Source: Caballeronia sp. dw_19 (GTDB taxonomy: Bacteria; Pseudomonadota; Gammaproteobacteria; Burkholderiales; Burkholderiaceae). From it: a stretch of DNA of 64,000 nucleotides. A program made the position numbers and the translations under genes. Of the stretch, positions 33,865 through 44,293 are shown piece after piece. The number at the start of each line of letters is the position of its first letter. Position 1 is the stretch's first letter. The notes below the pieces were generated by a model that did no database searches, was not told the origin of the DNA, and saw only the letters and a list, made by a program, of their open reading frames with translations. Location of the stretch: contig NZ_JAAVUQ010000017.1 in NCBI RefSeq assembly GCF_018449515.1, forward strand, positions 107,255 through 171,254. The letters are read 5' to 3'.

Positions 33865-35331
33865 TCAAACCGTGCCGCCCACTGTCATTTTTTCGATTCG
33901 CAAGGTTGGCTGACCCACGCCCACCGGCACGCTCTGGCCTTCCTTGCCGCACACGCCCACGCCGCCGTCGAGCGCCATGTCGTTGCCGATCATGGTTACG
34001 TACTTGAGCGATTCCGGGCCGCTGCCGATCAGCGTTGCACCCTTCACCGGGTACGTGATCTTGCCGTTCTCGATCATGTACGCCTCGGACGCGGAGAACA
34101 CGAACTTGCCGTTGGTGATGTCGACCTGACCGCCGCCGAAATTCACCGCATACAAGCCGTTTTTCACCGATGCCAGGATTTCAGCCGGATCCTTGTCGCC
34201 GTTGAGCATGTACGTGTTGGTCATGCGCGGCATGGGCAGGGCGGCATAAGACTCGCGCCGGGCGTTGCCCGTCACCGGCATCTTCATCAAACGTGCATTC
34301 AGCGAATCCTGAATGTAGCCCTTGAGAATGCCGTCCTCGATCAAGGTCGTGCACTGCGTAGGATTGCCTTCGTCGTCGATATTCAACGAACCGCGCCGGT
34401 TCGGCAGCGTGCCGTCGTCGACAACCGTCACGCCCTTCGCCGCCACCCGTTCACCGATACGTCCCGCAAACGCCGACGACCCCTTGCGGTTGAAATCGCC
34501 TTCCAGCCCATGGCCGATGGCTTCGTGCAGCAGCACGCCGGGCCAGCCCGGTCCGAGTACGACGGTCATTGCACCGGCAGGAGCAGGACGCGCGTCGAGA
34601 TTAACGAGCGCCGCGTGCACGGCTTGATCGACGTAGTGGGACAGGATCTCGTCGGTGAAATAGGCGTAGTCGTAACGTCCGCCGCCGCCGCCGCTGCCCA
34701 TTTCGCGACGTCCGTCCTTTTCAGCGATTACCGTCACGGACACGCGCACCAGCGGCCGGATGTCCGCGGCCAGCGCGCCGTCGCTGCGTGCGACCAGCAC
34801 GACGTCATATTCACCCGCGAGACCCGCCATGACCTGGACGATGCGCGGATCGCGGCCACGCGCCATCTTCTCCACGCGTTCGAGCAACTTCACCTTTGCG
34901 GTGGCGTCGAGCGACGTGAGCGGATCGGACGGGAGATACAGGTCGCGGCCGAACACGCCGGTCAGCGAACTGGCCGACTTGATCTTGTGCTTGCCGCCGC
35001 CGGCCTTCGCAATCGCGCGCGTGGCGACCGCCGCCTGACGAATGGATTCCGCCGACAAGTCGTCCGAATACGCAAACGCCGTCCGGTCACCCGACACGGC
35101 GCGCACGCCCACACCTTGATCAATGCTGAAGCTGCCCGATTTGACGATGCCTTCTTCCAGGCTCCACGCTTCGCTGCGTGTGGACTGGAAATAGAGATCC
35201 GCGTAGTCCACGCGGTGCGTGAAGATCTCGGCCAGCGTGCGCGTAATCGTGGATTCGTCGAGGCCGTAGGGCGTCAACAGGATCTCTTTCGCGGTGGCAA
35301 GATTTCGGATGCCGGGTTCGATGATGTTCAT
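33865..35331 (-). CDS. tldD: Metalloprotease TldD
   Basis: This 488-residue protein has the TldD active-site helix HEAIGH at residues 269-274 (VLLHEAIGHGLEGDFNRKG) and the C-terminal zinc cysteine in GGVGVCGKEGQ. With TldE it forms a peptidase that trims unfolded or antibiotic peptides and the CcdA antitoxin. The tldE/pmbA gene is not in this window. The gene lies downstream of the nitrilase gene and yhdP on the same strand, an order seen in related species. Confidence 0.95.
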   Translation of the reverse strand: MNIIEPGIRNLATAKEILLTPYGLDESTITRTLAEIFTHRVDYADLYFQSTRSEAWSLEEGIVKSGSFSIDQGVGVRAVSGDRTAFAYSDDLSAESIRQAAVATRAIAKAGGGKHKIKSASSLTGVFGRDLYLPSDPLTSLDATAKVKLLERVEKMARGRDPRIVQVMAGLAGEYDVVLVARSDGALAADIRPLVRVSVTVIAEKDGRREMGSGGGGGRYDYAYFTDEILSHYVDQAVHAALVNLDARPAPAGAMTVVLGPGWPGVLLHEAIGHGLEGDFNRKGSSAFAGRIGERVAAKGVTVVDDGTLPNRRGSLNIDDEGNPTQCTTLIEDGILKGYIQDSLNARLMKMPVTGNARRESYAALPMPRMTNTYMLNGDKDPAEILASVKNGLYAVNFGGGQVDITNGKFVFSASEAYMIENGKITYPVKGATLIGSGPESLKYVTMIGNDMALDGGVGVCGKEGQSVPVGVGQPTLRIEKMTVGGTV

Positions 35332-35430
35332 TCGTTGCCTGTGGCGAAGTCTGGGGGATTAAACGCATTCTAACGTTGGAGTATTTATGCCACACCCTGA
35401 CCAAATGGAGGGGGGCTCCGAAAAAACAAG

Positions 35431-36264
35431 CTAGCCCAAAACGCGATGCCGCAGAGCCGGAAGGCTTTGGCGGACGGATGCAATACGCGCGGCATCAATC
35501 GCTCCGGCGGCCACGCCCGCACCTTCCTCCACCACGGCCACGATCTCGCCCCACGGGTCGATCAGCATGCTGTGGCCCCAGGTCCGGCGGCCGTTTTCGT
35601 GTTTGCCGCCTTGCGCGGCGGCCAGCACGTAGCATTGGTTTTCGACCGCACGCGCCTTGAGCAGCGTTTCCCAGTGCGCCTCGCCGGTGGTGTACGTGAA
35701 CGCGGACGGCACGACCATCAACGCGCAGTCGCCCATTTTTCTGTAAAGCTCGGGAAACCGCAGGTCGTAACACACCGACAACCCCACGCGTCCGAACGGG
35801 GCTTCAAACGTACGCACTTCGGTTCCCGGACAGATCGTGCGGGCTTCATCGAAGGATTCCGTGCCTTTCTCGAAATTGAAGAGATGAATCTTGTCGTAGC
35901 GGGCAACCTGCTTGCCGGACGGATCGAAGACCAGAGTGGTATTGAGCACGCGCGCCGCTTCAGGCGATTCCAGCGGCAAGGTCCCGCCGATCACCCACAC
36001 GCGATGTTCGCGCGCCGCGTCCGACAGGAACTGCTGGATCGGACCGTGCCCGGGCGTTTCGCGGATCGCGAGCTTGTCCGTGTCCTTGAACCCCATGTAG
36101 CAGAAATATTCCGGCAGCAGCACAAGCTGCGCGCCATCGCGCGCGGCTTCGGCAATCAGCCGTCCCGCTTCCGCAATATTGCGCTCGCGATCCGGCGCGC
36201 TCACCATTTGCAGCGCGGCTACGCGGAATGCCCCGGGGGTGCCTTCGCTTGATTTTTCGCTCAT
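35431..36264 (-). CDS. Carbon-nitrogen hydrolase, nitrilase superfamily (Nit/YafV-like)
   Basis: This 277-residue protein has the full catalytic triad of the superfamily: Glu52 (LLPEYFCYMGF), Lys125 (RYDKIHLFNFEKG) and Cys165 (GLSVCYDLRFPELYR). The Nit1-like spacing and genomic context suggest a metabolite-repair amidase, for instance hydrolysing deaminated glutathione or omega-amides, but the substrate is not readable from sequence. It sits between yhdP and tldD on the same strand. Confidence 0.9.
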   Translation of the reverse strand: MSEKSSEGTPGAFRVAALQMVSAPDRERNIAEAGRLIAEAARDGAQLVLLPEYFCYMGFKDTDKLAIRETPGHGPIQQFLSDAAREHRVWVIGGTLPLESPEAARVLNTTLVFDPSGKQVARYDKIHLFNFEKGTESFDEARTICPGTEVRTFEAPFGRVGLSVCYDLRFPELYRKMGDCALMVVPSAFTYTTGEAHWETLLKARAVENQCYVLAAAQGGKHENGRRTWGHSMLIDPWGEIVAVVEEGAGVAAGAIDAARIASVRQSLPALRHRVLG

Positions 36265-36349
36265 GTCAGCCTGCTAAAAGGGGCGCGATGGTAACCGAAA
36301 TCGCTTGTTGCCAGCCTGTGTGATCTTCACTGAAACGCTATTAAAAAGA

Positions 36350-39300
36350 TCAGTTGGGCACGGTGGCAGCGGGAATTTCGATCTTACCCTGATCGCCTTT
36401 CACCCGCTGAATGACGGGTTTCGACCACGAGCCGGTAATGGAATAGTCAATCGTGAACGCTTTTCCAATCGACTTCGATAGCAGCAGGTCGGCCACCAGC
36501 GTGCCGATCCCGAGCAAAGGATTGATCACGGCGGCGCCCAGCGCCACGGCGCCCGCGCTGATGGTCGGGATGACCTTGGCGTGCAGGTCCTGGGTTTCCT
36601 TCGGCAGATCGACCAGCCCCTTCAGCTCGACGCGTGCCGGCGCCGTGATCATCGTGAAATCATTGGTGCGGCCGATGCCATTCTGAACCGTGCCCGAACC
36701 CGTGATTTTTTCGAACGGCAGCCCTTTGCCGACCACGTCCTGGAAATTCAGCGTGAGGAAGTGCGCGAGGCTTTGCAGGCTGAGCACGCCGAGCAGCTTG
36801 GCCGCGCCCGGATTGACCTTGAGAATCTGGCCATGATGCAAGTCGACGTCCAGCTTACCGTTGAGCGTGGGCAGGTCGACTGCAGCCGGACTACCGTCCC
36901 AGCCAAGCTGGCCCGTCAGCGTGCCTTTGCCGTTCTTCACCGTCCGTGGCAAGCCGAGCCGTTCGACCAGCGCACCGGCATCCATGATGTCCAGCTTGAA
37001 ATCCACCGCGGTGCGGCGGGGGGCGTTGTCGTCGGCGTCGGCTGGAAAACCGACGGGACCGCTGATCGTGCGCCAGTTGGCCGTGGCCGAAAGTGTCGCG
37101 TCCGGGTTGCTCAAATCCAGCTTGTCCAGATGCCAGACCGGCACGTTGTCTTCCACGTCGTTGCGCGCGTCCACCTCAAGGCGTCCGAGCGTGCGCCCGC
37201 GCACCACGAGTTCGTTCACGATCAAATCGATGGACGGCATGTTGGCCGGCGGCTTGCGGATCATCTGTGTGACCAGGTCGGTTTCCTCCTTTCCCGGGAT
37301 CACGACCTTCGTGAACCGCGCCTGCAACGCGCCCGGACTGCCCTTCGTCGCGCCCGGCATCCATTGCGCATTGCCCGTAACCTGATCCGACGCAATGTTC
37401 GCCTGCCACTTGCGGTCATCGCCGAGATTTGCGCCTATTGCCACATCTTCCCAGCGCCGGTTGAGCAGCTTGATCGTGGCGAAATGCAGCGCGAAGCGCT
37501 TGGGGAGGAATTGCTTCATCGCCTGCGATTGCGATTGAGTCTGCGGGTCCGGCTGTGGCATCGGTCCCAATTCGGCGATCAGCTTGCGCCACGCATCGGC
37601 ATCGAGTTCGTCGATATCCACCGCAGCCGTCACGCCCTGTCCCGGCAGATCGGCCGGTTTGTTTACGCCGATAGCACCACGTTCCACGATCGGCGCTTCC
37701 TTGCCGGTCTGTTTGAGCAAGTAATGCGCATTCACCGGCCCGAGCGTGAGTTTCGCGTCGTGCTCCTGGGCCGATCCGGCCACCGGCGTGAACGTGAACG
37801 AGACGGGCATGGGCGTGCCCTCGCTCTTGTTGAAGGGCGCCGGAAAGTCCAGGCCGAGGCCGGTCAAGTCGGAGTTGGCCTCGACTTGCGGCAACGCGTT
37901 TTTCACGCCGCGCACGCGCAGGTCGTACGGTGCGGTGCCGCTGATGTGCTTGAGAATCTGCGCCGCTTGTGCCTGATCGCGCGCGTTCAGGCTCTGGGCC
38001 GCGTCGCCACCTATGCGGCCGCTTACATCGAAGGCATAACTGCCGTCGGGTTTCACGCCGCCGGTACCACGCACGTCGCCGCCGAGGAATTTCGCCGTGA
38101 GGCCATCGAGCGACGCGGTCTTTTCGCCGAACCGCGCCCGCCCTTTGAGATTCGATAACGGCGGCAACGCAGCGTATGCAAGCTCGTTGCCGTTGAACGT
38201 GAGCGCGCCTTTGTAACCCACGTGCGGCCGTACGCCGGGCGGCGGCGCGACCCGCGGAATTTCCAGTTGCAACGCGAGCGCGGCGTTGCCGTTGGCGCGG
38301 ATCTTCGTCGACACGTGGTGTGAGAGCGCGCCAAGCGAGCTGTCTTCCACGTAACGAAGCATGTCGGTGATCGGGCCATGCGCGTCGGCGTCGATCAGCA
38401 GCTTCGATTCGCGATTGCCCAGGTCTTCAATCCGTCCTGTCGTCTTGACGACGCTCACGCCGAGATAATGGCCGCGCGAAATATCGAAGCCCAGCTTGTT
38501 TTCGGCGAGATGAAACGTCCCGTCAATACCATCGAACGCCGGCCACACATTCGGGGTGCCGTTGGCCATGGTCTTGGGCGGATAGGGCGTGGGCTCGAAC
38601 TTGCCGCCCGAGAAGGGCGCGACGATGCGGAACTGGCCGGCATCGGGGAACTTTGCGTAAGGGAATTTCGTCAGGTCGCCGTGAATCTCGATGGTGGCGT
38701 TGCGCGAAACGCCGGATTGCAACGCGTGGCCCAGATACACGCGTAGTTTTTCGCTGATGCTAGTCGGCAGATAGTGCACGAGGCTCGTCACATTCAGGCG
38801 CGCGGCCTTGGCCTTGAGATCGAGGGAACCGCGGCCTTCGCCTTCGTTGCGATAGTCGGCCGTCGCACTCGCTTCGGCGTCCGCATTCTTGACGTGCAGC
38901 GTCTCCACGTGGGCGGTGATCGCCTTGTGCGGCTTGCCGGGCGCGTCGGTGAGCGTCCAGGTCACGCGGCCGTCGATCTGATCGAGCACGAGACGCGGGT
39001 TATCGAAGACGCCGGGGATGGTGATCGCGGTATTTTTCGTATCGATAACCGCGCTGCCGTGATCCTGATCCGCGTCAATACTGCCCCACAGGTTTTCCAC
39101 GCCCGGAATCCCGGCCCGCGGGTGGTTGTTGATCGTCAGGCCCGGCGGCGGTTCCTGGGCCTGCACGCTCACGCCGCGCAAGTCGCCCTTGACCGTGTAG
39201 CGTATCGGCGGCTCGGCGCCCGTCTGCCGCTGAGCCAGCATTTGAGCGTGGGTCGCCGGTCTGGGCCGCTCGGTTTGCAGCGTGTAGTTGGCAATCTGGC

Positions 39301-40549
39301 CGCGCGGGTTGAATCGGATCAGATCGTTTTGCGCCTTCGATGGCAACGGCAGCGTGCGCAAGAATTCGCCGAGAATGCCGAGATCGACGACATCGCCCGA
39401 TACCCCGAACATCTGCCCGCGCTGCAAGGTCGCTGCGCGGTAATGGCCGGTTAGCGTATGCAAGGCCAGCAGGCGAGACACTGGCGTGCCGTCGGCGAGC
39501 GGCGGCTGGCCGAGTTCTGCGTGCAGGTTTGCCAGGTGCAGCGTGTATTCGTCGTCCTGTTGCGCAAGATCCCAGTGGAAGTCCGCGATCGGCACGTCGA
39601 GACGCGGCTGCGTTGGACGCACGCGCAACGCGATGTCGGAGCCGGTCAGGTCGCCGCCCGCTGATTGCAGCTTGCCGCTCGCGAAGTCGAGCCAGATGCG
39701 GTTGTCGAAACGTCCGCCGTAGGTCGCGAATGGCATCGTCGCGTACTGCGAGAGCTTGGGCAGATCGACAGGACCGGTCGACAGATACGCCTGGCCCGTC
39801 CAGTTCGCCGGCCGGCCGGGCACGCTGAAGCGGGGCGTGGTGAAGTCCGCGCGGAAGTCGAGCGGCCCGTGCAGCAGGTCGCCGTCGGGGGACGCCTGCA
39901 ACGCCAGCCGATGATGCGGGCCGTCGTTGAGAATAGCGAGCTTGATACGCTTGAGCGCGAGTTCCGGCGCATTGCGCTCGCCGTCGTGCCAGCGCAGCGT
40001 GCCGTCGCGCAGCACGATGGCTTGCTGCCTCAGCAGCCAGGTCATGAACGCGTCGTTGCCCGTGTGTTTCGCCTGGATCGGCACGCCGGCCACGCTGAAG
40101 GTTCCGTCGGCGGCGCGCGAGATGACGACGTCGGGGCCATCGACGGTGAGATTCGAGAGCAGCGGAATGGGACCCAGCAGCGAGCGCCACGCGACCGTCG
40201 CGCTGGCGTGCGGCACGGCGAGACCCGGCGTGCCGTCGGCGGCGTCGATCCGGAGATTGTCGATATCGAATGAAGGCTCGAAGCCGGACCACTTCGCCGT
40301 GATACGTCCGATGCGCAACTGCGCATGGATCTTCGACGAGACCATTTGCTCGATGCGCGGCTTGAACACATCGATTTGGGGAAGCACGGCGTAACGCAGC
40401 GCGAGATAGATCCCGGCGACCGCGAAATAGACCACGGCAACCAGCACCAGAAGGACTTTGAGCACCCGCGACAACGCGAGCTCGGCGCGACCACCTAGCT
40501 TCACGGGTACAGCTTCAGGTGGGTCGGCGAATTCCTTTCGGTCGGACAT
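36350..40549 (-). CDS. yhdP: YhdP family AsmA-like protein, envelope lipid transport
   Basis: This very long protein (1399 residues) has one N-terminal membrane helix (about 29-52) and then a long periplasmic beta-rich region of the YhdP/DUF3971 and AsmA type. YhdP belongs with TamB and YdbH to the bridge-like proteins thought to carry phospholipids to the outer membrane. The ATG at 40549 (MSDRKEF) gives a short cytoplasmic start; an extension to 40636 is less plausible. It begins the yhdP-nitrilase-tldD series and is divergent from glnE. Confidence 0.92.
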   Translation of the reverse strand: MSDRKEFADPPEAVPVKLGGRAELALSRVLKVLLVLVAVVYFAVAGIYLALRYAVLPQIDVFKPRIEQMVSSKIHAQLRIGRITAKWSGFEPSFDIDNLRIDAADGTPGLAVPHASATVAWRSLLGPIPLLSNLTVDGPDVVISRAADGTFSVAGVPIQAKHTGNDAFMTWLLRQQAIVLRDGTLRWHDGERNAPELALKRIKLAILNDGPHHRLALQASPDGDLLHGPLDFRADFTTPRFSVPGRPANWTGQAYLSTGPVDLPKLSQYATMPFATYGGRFDNRIWLDFASGKLQSAGGDLTGSDIALRVRPTQPRLDVPIADFHWDLAQQDDEYTLHLANLHAELGQPPLADGTPVSRLLALHTLTGHYRAATLQRGQMFGVSGDVVDLGILGEFLRTLPLPSKAQNDLIRFNPRGQIANYTLQTERPRPATHAQMLAQRQTGAEPPIRYTVKGDLRGVSVQAQEPPPGLTINNHPRAGIPGVENLWGSIDADQDHGSAVIDTKNTAITIPGVFDNPRLVLDQIDGRVTWTLTDAPGKPHKAITAHVETLHVKNADAEASATADYRNEGEGRGSLDLKAKAARLNVTSLVHYLPTSISEKLRVYLGHALQSGVSRNATIEIHGDLTKFPYAKFPDAGQFRIVAPFSGGKFEPTPYPPKTMANGTPNVWPAFDGIDGTFHLAENKLGFDISRGHYLGVSVVKTTGRIEDLGNRESKLLIDADAHGPITDMLRYVEDSSLGALSHHVSTKIRANGNAALALQLEIPRVAPPPGVRPHVGYKGALTFNGNELAYAALPPLSNLKGRARFGEKTASLDGLTAKFLGGDVRGTGGVKPDGSYAFDVSGRIGGDAAQSLNARDQAQAAQILKHISGTAPYDLRVRGVKNALPQVEANSDLTGLGLDFPAPFNKSEGTPMPVSFTFTPVAGSAQEHDAKLTLGPVNAHYLLKQTGKEAPIVERGAIGVNKPADLPGQGVTAAVDIDELDADAWRKLIAELGPMPQPDPQTQSQSQAMKQFLPKRFALHFATIKLLNRRWEDVAIGANLGDDRKWQANIASDQVTGNAQWMPGATKGSPGALQARFTKVVIPGKEETDLVTQMIRKPPANMPSIDLIVNELVVRGRTLGRLEVDARNDVEDNVPVWHLDKLDLSNPDATLSATANWRTISGPVGFPADADDNAPRRTAVDFKLDIMDAGALVERLGLPRTVKNGKGTLTGQLGWDGSPAAVDLPTLNGKLDVDLHHGQILKVNPGAAKLLGVLSLQSLAHFLTLNFQDVVGKGLPFEKITGSGTVQNGIGRTNDFTMITAPARVELKGLVDLPKETQDLHAKVIPTISAGAVALGAAVINPLLGIGTLVADLLLSKSIGKAFTIDYSITGSWSKPVIQRVKGDQGKIEIPAATVPN

Positions 40550-40755
40550 GCTGCGGCGGGTCGGCGATATGGTAGGTTTTCGAGATTTGACGTTGAAATG
40601 TAACACAGCGCGCAGCGCAAAAAACTGCGGGAACACGCTACCATGCGGCCGCTAAGCCGCGCCGGACGGCGTTCTGCACACCTCGCGCCAATGTGCGCAA
40701 AAGCCCCGGCGCACTGCCGGACTTGTTTGTGAGCAATGACTGAGCCCGACTTTTC

Positions 40756-43551
40756 ATGACCGACGCCGTTTTGCTGAGTGCCAGCGCTTCCCACTATGCC
40801 GCGCGCGTGTATGCCGCGCGTCCCGAATTGCCGGCTGCTATAGCCGAATGGTCGAAGGTGCCGATTCGCCGCGCCTGGATAGAAGCGCGGCTGAACGCCC
40901 TGTGCGACGCGTGTTCGGCGCGTTCGGCCAGCGGCCGGCTTGATGAAGCCGCGCTCAAGACCGCGCTGCGGCGATTGCGCATCGAGGTCTTCTGCACGGT
41001 GATGGAACGCGATCTCGCGGGCCTCGCGCCGGTTGCCGAAGTCACGGGCGCCATGACCGATCTTGCCGAGCTGACTATCCAGCGCGCGCTCGCGGTGTTA
41101 TCGGCGGATCTGGAAGTCACGTTCGGCGAGCCACGGGGGCCTGACGGACAGCGCTTGACGCTGGGTGTAGTGGGAATGGGGAAGCTCGGTGGACGTGAGT
41201 TGAATGTGTCGTCGGATATTGATCTGATTTTCGTCTATGAAGAAGACGGTGAGACGGCAGGCGGCGAACGCGCGGCGTTGTCGACCCAGGAATATTTTAC
41301 GCGGCTCGGCCGTAAGCTCATAGGCGCATTGGCCGAGGTGACGGAAGACGGTTATGTCTTTAGAGTCGATATGCGGTTGCGGCCGAACGGCGATGCCGGC
41401 CCGCTCGCTTGCGGGCTCGGCATGCTCGAAGAGTATTTCTATGTGCAGGGCCGCGAATGGGAACGGTACGCGTGGATCAAGGGGCGGCTGGTCTCCGAGG
41501 GTGAAAGCGAAGCGGCGCAACGGCTTGCGAAGCAGCTCGACGCGCTCGCTACGCCGTTTATCTACCGGCGGTATCTCGACTACGGCGTGATCAGCGCGAT
41601 TCGTGCGCTGCATGTGCAGATCAGGCAGGAAGCGCAGCGGCGCGCGTCGATGCGACCGGACAAAGCCGATGACATCAAGCTCGGTCGTGGCGGCATTCGG
41701 GAGATCGAGTTCAGCGCGCAGGTGTTTCAACTGATCCGTGGCGGCCAGATTGCCGATCTGCGGATTCGTCCGACCTTGTCCGTGCTGAATCGCGCGGCGG
41801 CGCACGGGTTGATATCGGCGAATGTGTGTAGCGAACTTACCGAGGCGTACTTGTTCCTGCGCAAGCTGGAGCACCGCTTGCAGTATCGAAACGATGCGCA
41901 GACGCACGCCATGCCGGTCGCGCCGGACGACCGCGCAGTGCTTGCCGATGCAATGGGCTTCGCTGATTACCCGGCGTTGACCGATGCGCTGGAGGCGCAT
42001 CGGACGCGCGTTGAGCATCAGTTCGACCAGACTTTCGCCGATAAGGTGAAGGGCGACGGCGGTTGCGCGGTCGCGGAAGATTCGGCGGCGTCGTGGGTCT
42101 GGAGCAGCGCGCTTGCCGACGACAGCGCCGAAGAACAGTTGGTCGAGCGCATGACCGAACTGGGTTTCACCGATGCCACCGCGGTGCTCACGCGCCTGCG
42201 CAACGTGTGGAAGTCCACGCGATACGAAGGTTTGCCCGAGCGCAGCCGGGAGCGGTTCGATATTGTCGCGCAACGTGCGCTCGAAGCCGCGAAGGCCGTC
42301 GAGCCGCCCGAGCGGCGCGGCGACACCATTGCCCGGCTGTTCGACCTGCTCGAAGCGGTCAGCCGTCGCGGCGCTTATCTGGCGTTGCTCACTGAATATC
42401 CGGCGGCGCTCGAGCGGGTGTTGTCGGTGCTTGGCGCGTCGCGTTGGGCGGCGGGATATCTGATCCGCCATCCGCAGCTTCTTGATGAATTGCTCGACGA
42501 TGAAGTGATCGCGAGCCCCTTCGACTGGGCGCAATTTCGCGAATCCTTGCGCGCGCAGATTGCCGCCGCCGATGGCGCCGAGCAGCAGATGAACTTGTTG
42601 CGACACGCACATCAGGCAGAGGTGTTCCGCATTCTGCTGATCGACCTGAGCGGCAAGCTGACCGTTGAACATGTGAGCGACCTGTTGTCGGCGCTGGCCG
42701 ATGCCGTGCTTGATGTCACTATCGAAACGGTGTGGTCGCAGTTTCCCAAGCGTCACCGCGAGGTACCGCGCTTTTCTGTGATCGCTTACGGGAAGCTGGG
42801 CGGGAAGGAGCTGGGTTACGCGTCGGACCTGGACCTGATTTTCCTGCACGACGACCCCGACGAAGCCGCCGCCGATATCTACGCGATGTTCGCGCGCCGG
42901 CTGGTCACGTGGCTCACGACGGCAACGGGCGCGGGCACGTTATTCGATGTCGATTTGCGGCTGCGTCCGAATGGCGAATCGGGTTTGCTGGTGACGAGCC
43001 TGGAATCGTTCCGGCGGTATCAGATTCGTGAGGGCGATGCCGCGAATACGGCATGGGTCTGGGAGCATCAGGCGCTGTCGCGGGCGCGTTATTGCGCCGG
43101 CGATGCCGAGATTGGCGAGCGCTTCGAGGAAATTCGCGCCCAGGTTCTCACGATGCCGCGAGACGCTGCTGCGTTGGCGCAGGAGATTGTTGCGATGCGT
43201 GAGCGCGTGGATGCCGGGCATCCGAACCGGAGCAAGTTATTTGACCTGAAGCACGACCGCGGCGGGATGGTGGATATAGAGTTCATCGTGCAGTATTGCG
43301 TGCTGTTGCACGCGCGCGAAGACGCTGAATTTATTCGGAATATGGGCAATATTTCGCTGTTGCGACTGGCCGCGGGGTTCGGGCTGATGAGTGCTGAGGA
43401 GGCGGAAACGGTGGCGGCTGCGTATCGGCGGTATAGGAAGTTGCAGCACACGCTGAGACTCGACGGGATGGAGAAGGCGCGGGTTGAACCGGATGTTGTG
43501 GTGGCGGAGAGGGAAGCGGTAACGGGGCTTTGGAAGCGGGTATTTGGGTAG
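40756..43551 (+). CDS. glnE: Bifunctional glutamine synthetase adenylyltransferase/adenylyl-removing enzyme
   Basis: This 931-residue enzyme adds or removes AMP on glutamine synthetase in response to nitrogen status through PII. Two nucleotidyltransferase domains are visible: GKLGGRELNVSSDIDLIF near residue 142 (removal domain) and GKLGGKELGYASDLDLIF near residue 678 (adenylylation domain), each followed by RLRPNG. Length is normal. One base after its stop codon the conserved end of repeat copy B begins. Confidence 0.96.
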   Translation: MTDAVLLSASASHYAARVYAARPELPAAIAEWSKVPIRRAWIEARLNALCDACSARSASGRLDEAALKTALRRLRIEVFCTVMERDLAGLAPVAEVTGAMTDLAELTIQRALAVLSADLEVTFGEPRGPDGQRLTLGVVGMGKLGGRELNVSSDIDLIFVYEEDGETAGGERAALSTQEYFTRLGRKLIGALAEVTEDGYVFRVDMRLRPNGDAGPLACGLGMLEEYFYVQGREWERYAWIKGRLVSEGESEAAQRLAKQLDALATPFIYRRYLDYGVISAIRALHVQIRQEAQRRASMRPDKADDIKLGRGGIREIEFSAQVFQLIRGGQIADLRIRPTLSVLNRAAAHGLISANVCSELTEAYLFLRKLEHRLQYRNDAQTHAMPVAPDDRAVLADAMGFADYPALTDALEAHRTRVEHQFDQTFADKVKGDGGCAVAEDSAASWVWSSALADDSAEEQLVERMTELGFTDATAVLTRLRNVWKSTRYEGLPERSRERFDIVAQRALEAAKAVEPPERRGDTIARLFDLLEAVSRRGAYLALLTEYPAALERVLSVLGASRWAAGYLIRHPQLLDELLDDEVIASPFDWAQFRESLRAQIAAADGAEQQMNLLRHAHQAEVFRILLIDLSGKLTVEHVSDLLSALADAVLDVTIETVWSQFPKRHREVPRFSVIAYGKLGGKELGYASDLDLIFLHDDPDEAAADIYAMFARRLVTWLTTATGAGTLFDVDLRLRPNGESGLLVTSLESFRRYQIREGDAANTAWVWEHQALSRARYCAGDAEIGERFEEIRAQVLTMPRDAAALAQEIVAMRERVDAGHPNRSKLFDLKHDRGGMVDIEFIVQYCVLLHAREDAEFIRNMGNISLLRLAAGFGLMSAEEAETVAAAYRRYRKLQHTLRLDGMEKARVEPDVVVAEREAVTGLWKRVFG

Positions 43552-43552
43552 G

Positions 43553-44150
43553 TTTTCGTTCGCACTCGGGGTTCTGTTTGGGTGGGGCGGCGGTAGTGGT
43601 CGCGGGTCAATGCCGGGGTCGGGGTTTCGGCGTTAGCGGTCGGGGTTGATGCTGGGTTGCTGCTTTCAGTGTTAGCGGTCTGCGAGAGTCGGATTTTCTC
43701 TTTATCACTATTAGCCACTGTGCGTGGCGGCACGTCATTTCTTTGTCCAAAGCGACAAAGAAACGAAGCAAAGAAAACGCTTTTAAACCACGCTACCCTA
43801 AGTGTCCACAGCGTGCAGTTTTCATTCATGGGTGCCCCAAAAGCACGGTGCTCGCGAGAGCGAAGGATGTTTGAACCCCTCCTTCTCGCGAATCCTGACA
43901 CGAACACGCTTCGCCCCGTACGCTCTCGGGCAAGCACAATTGCTAAGGAACCCGCACGGCCCCACCCGCATTTAAGGCTTCGTTTCTTGGTAGGTTCGGT
44001 GAGTGGCTTGCGTTGGAGGGCCCCCGTGGCCAGCTTCGCCAATCACAGCCTGATGTGTATTTTCGCCACCAGTGATTGAACCTGCCCAAGGTTCACCCCG
44101 CGCTATCCGCGGACAACCTCCCACCAAATCAGTACGCGCCTCCAACCACG
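43553..44150 (-). repeat. Modular intergenic repeat, copy B
   Basis: Oriented on the minus strand, its tail end (TTTTCGTTCGCAC, 43553-43565) starts one base after the glnE stop. The G-rich tail leads into the central module with the TTTCTTTGTC/GACAAAGAAA hairpin (about 43740) and a head module (about 44062-44150) that matches copy A. About 100 bases between head and central modules are unlike A. It faces copy C head to head. Confidence 0.85.
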
Positions 44151-44293
44151 CCGCCAACCCGTCAAGAAACGAGGCTGCGAAGATATCCTGGGCTGTAGCC
44201 CACGAAAATAAGCGCGCCGACCGAGCAGCTAACCCACAAAGAAGAACCGCAGAAGCAAATACGCGTTAGGCCGTGCTGGTTCGTGGGCGCCTC

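Noticed and set aside
36581..38158. 525-codon plus-strand open frame inside yhdP
   Set aside because: It is an antisense shadow of the GC-rich yhdP gene with Arg/His-rich, non-domain sequence.
43972..44157. Minus-strand ORF of 61 codons in repeat copy B
   Set aside because: It joins a tail and a head module of the repeat and is not kept as a frame in copy A.
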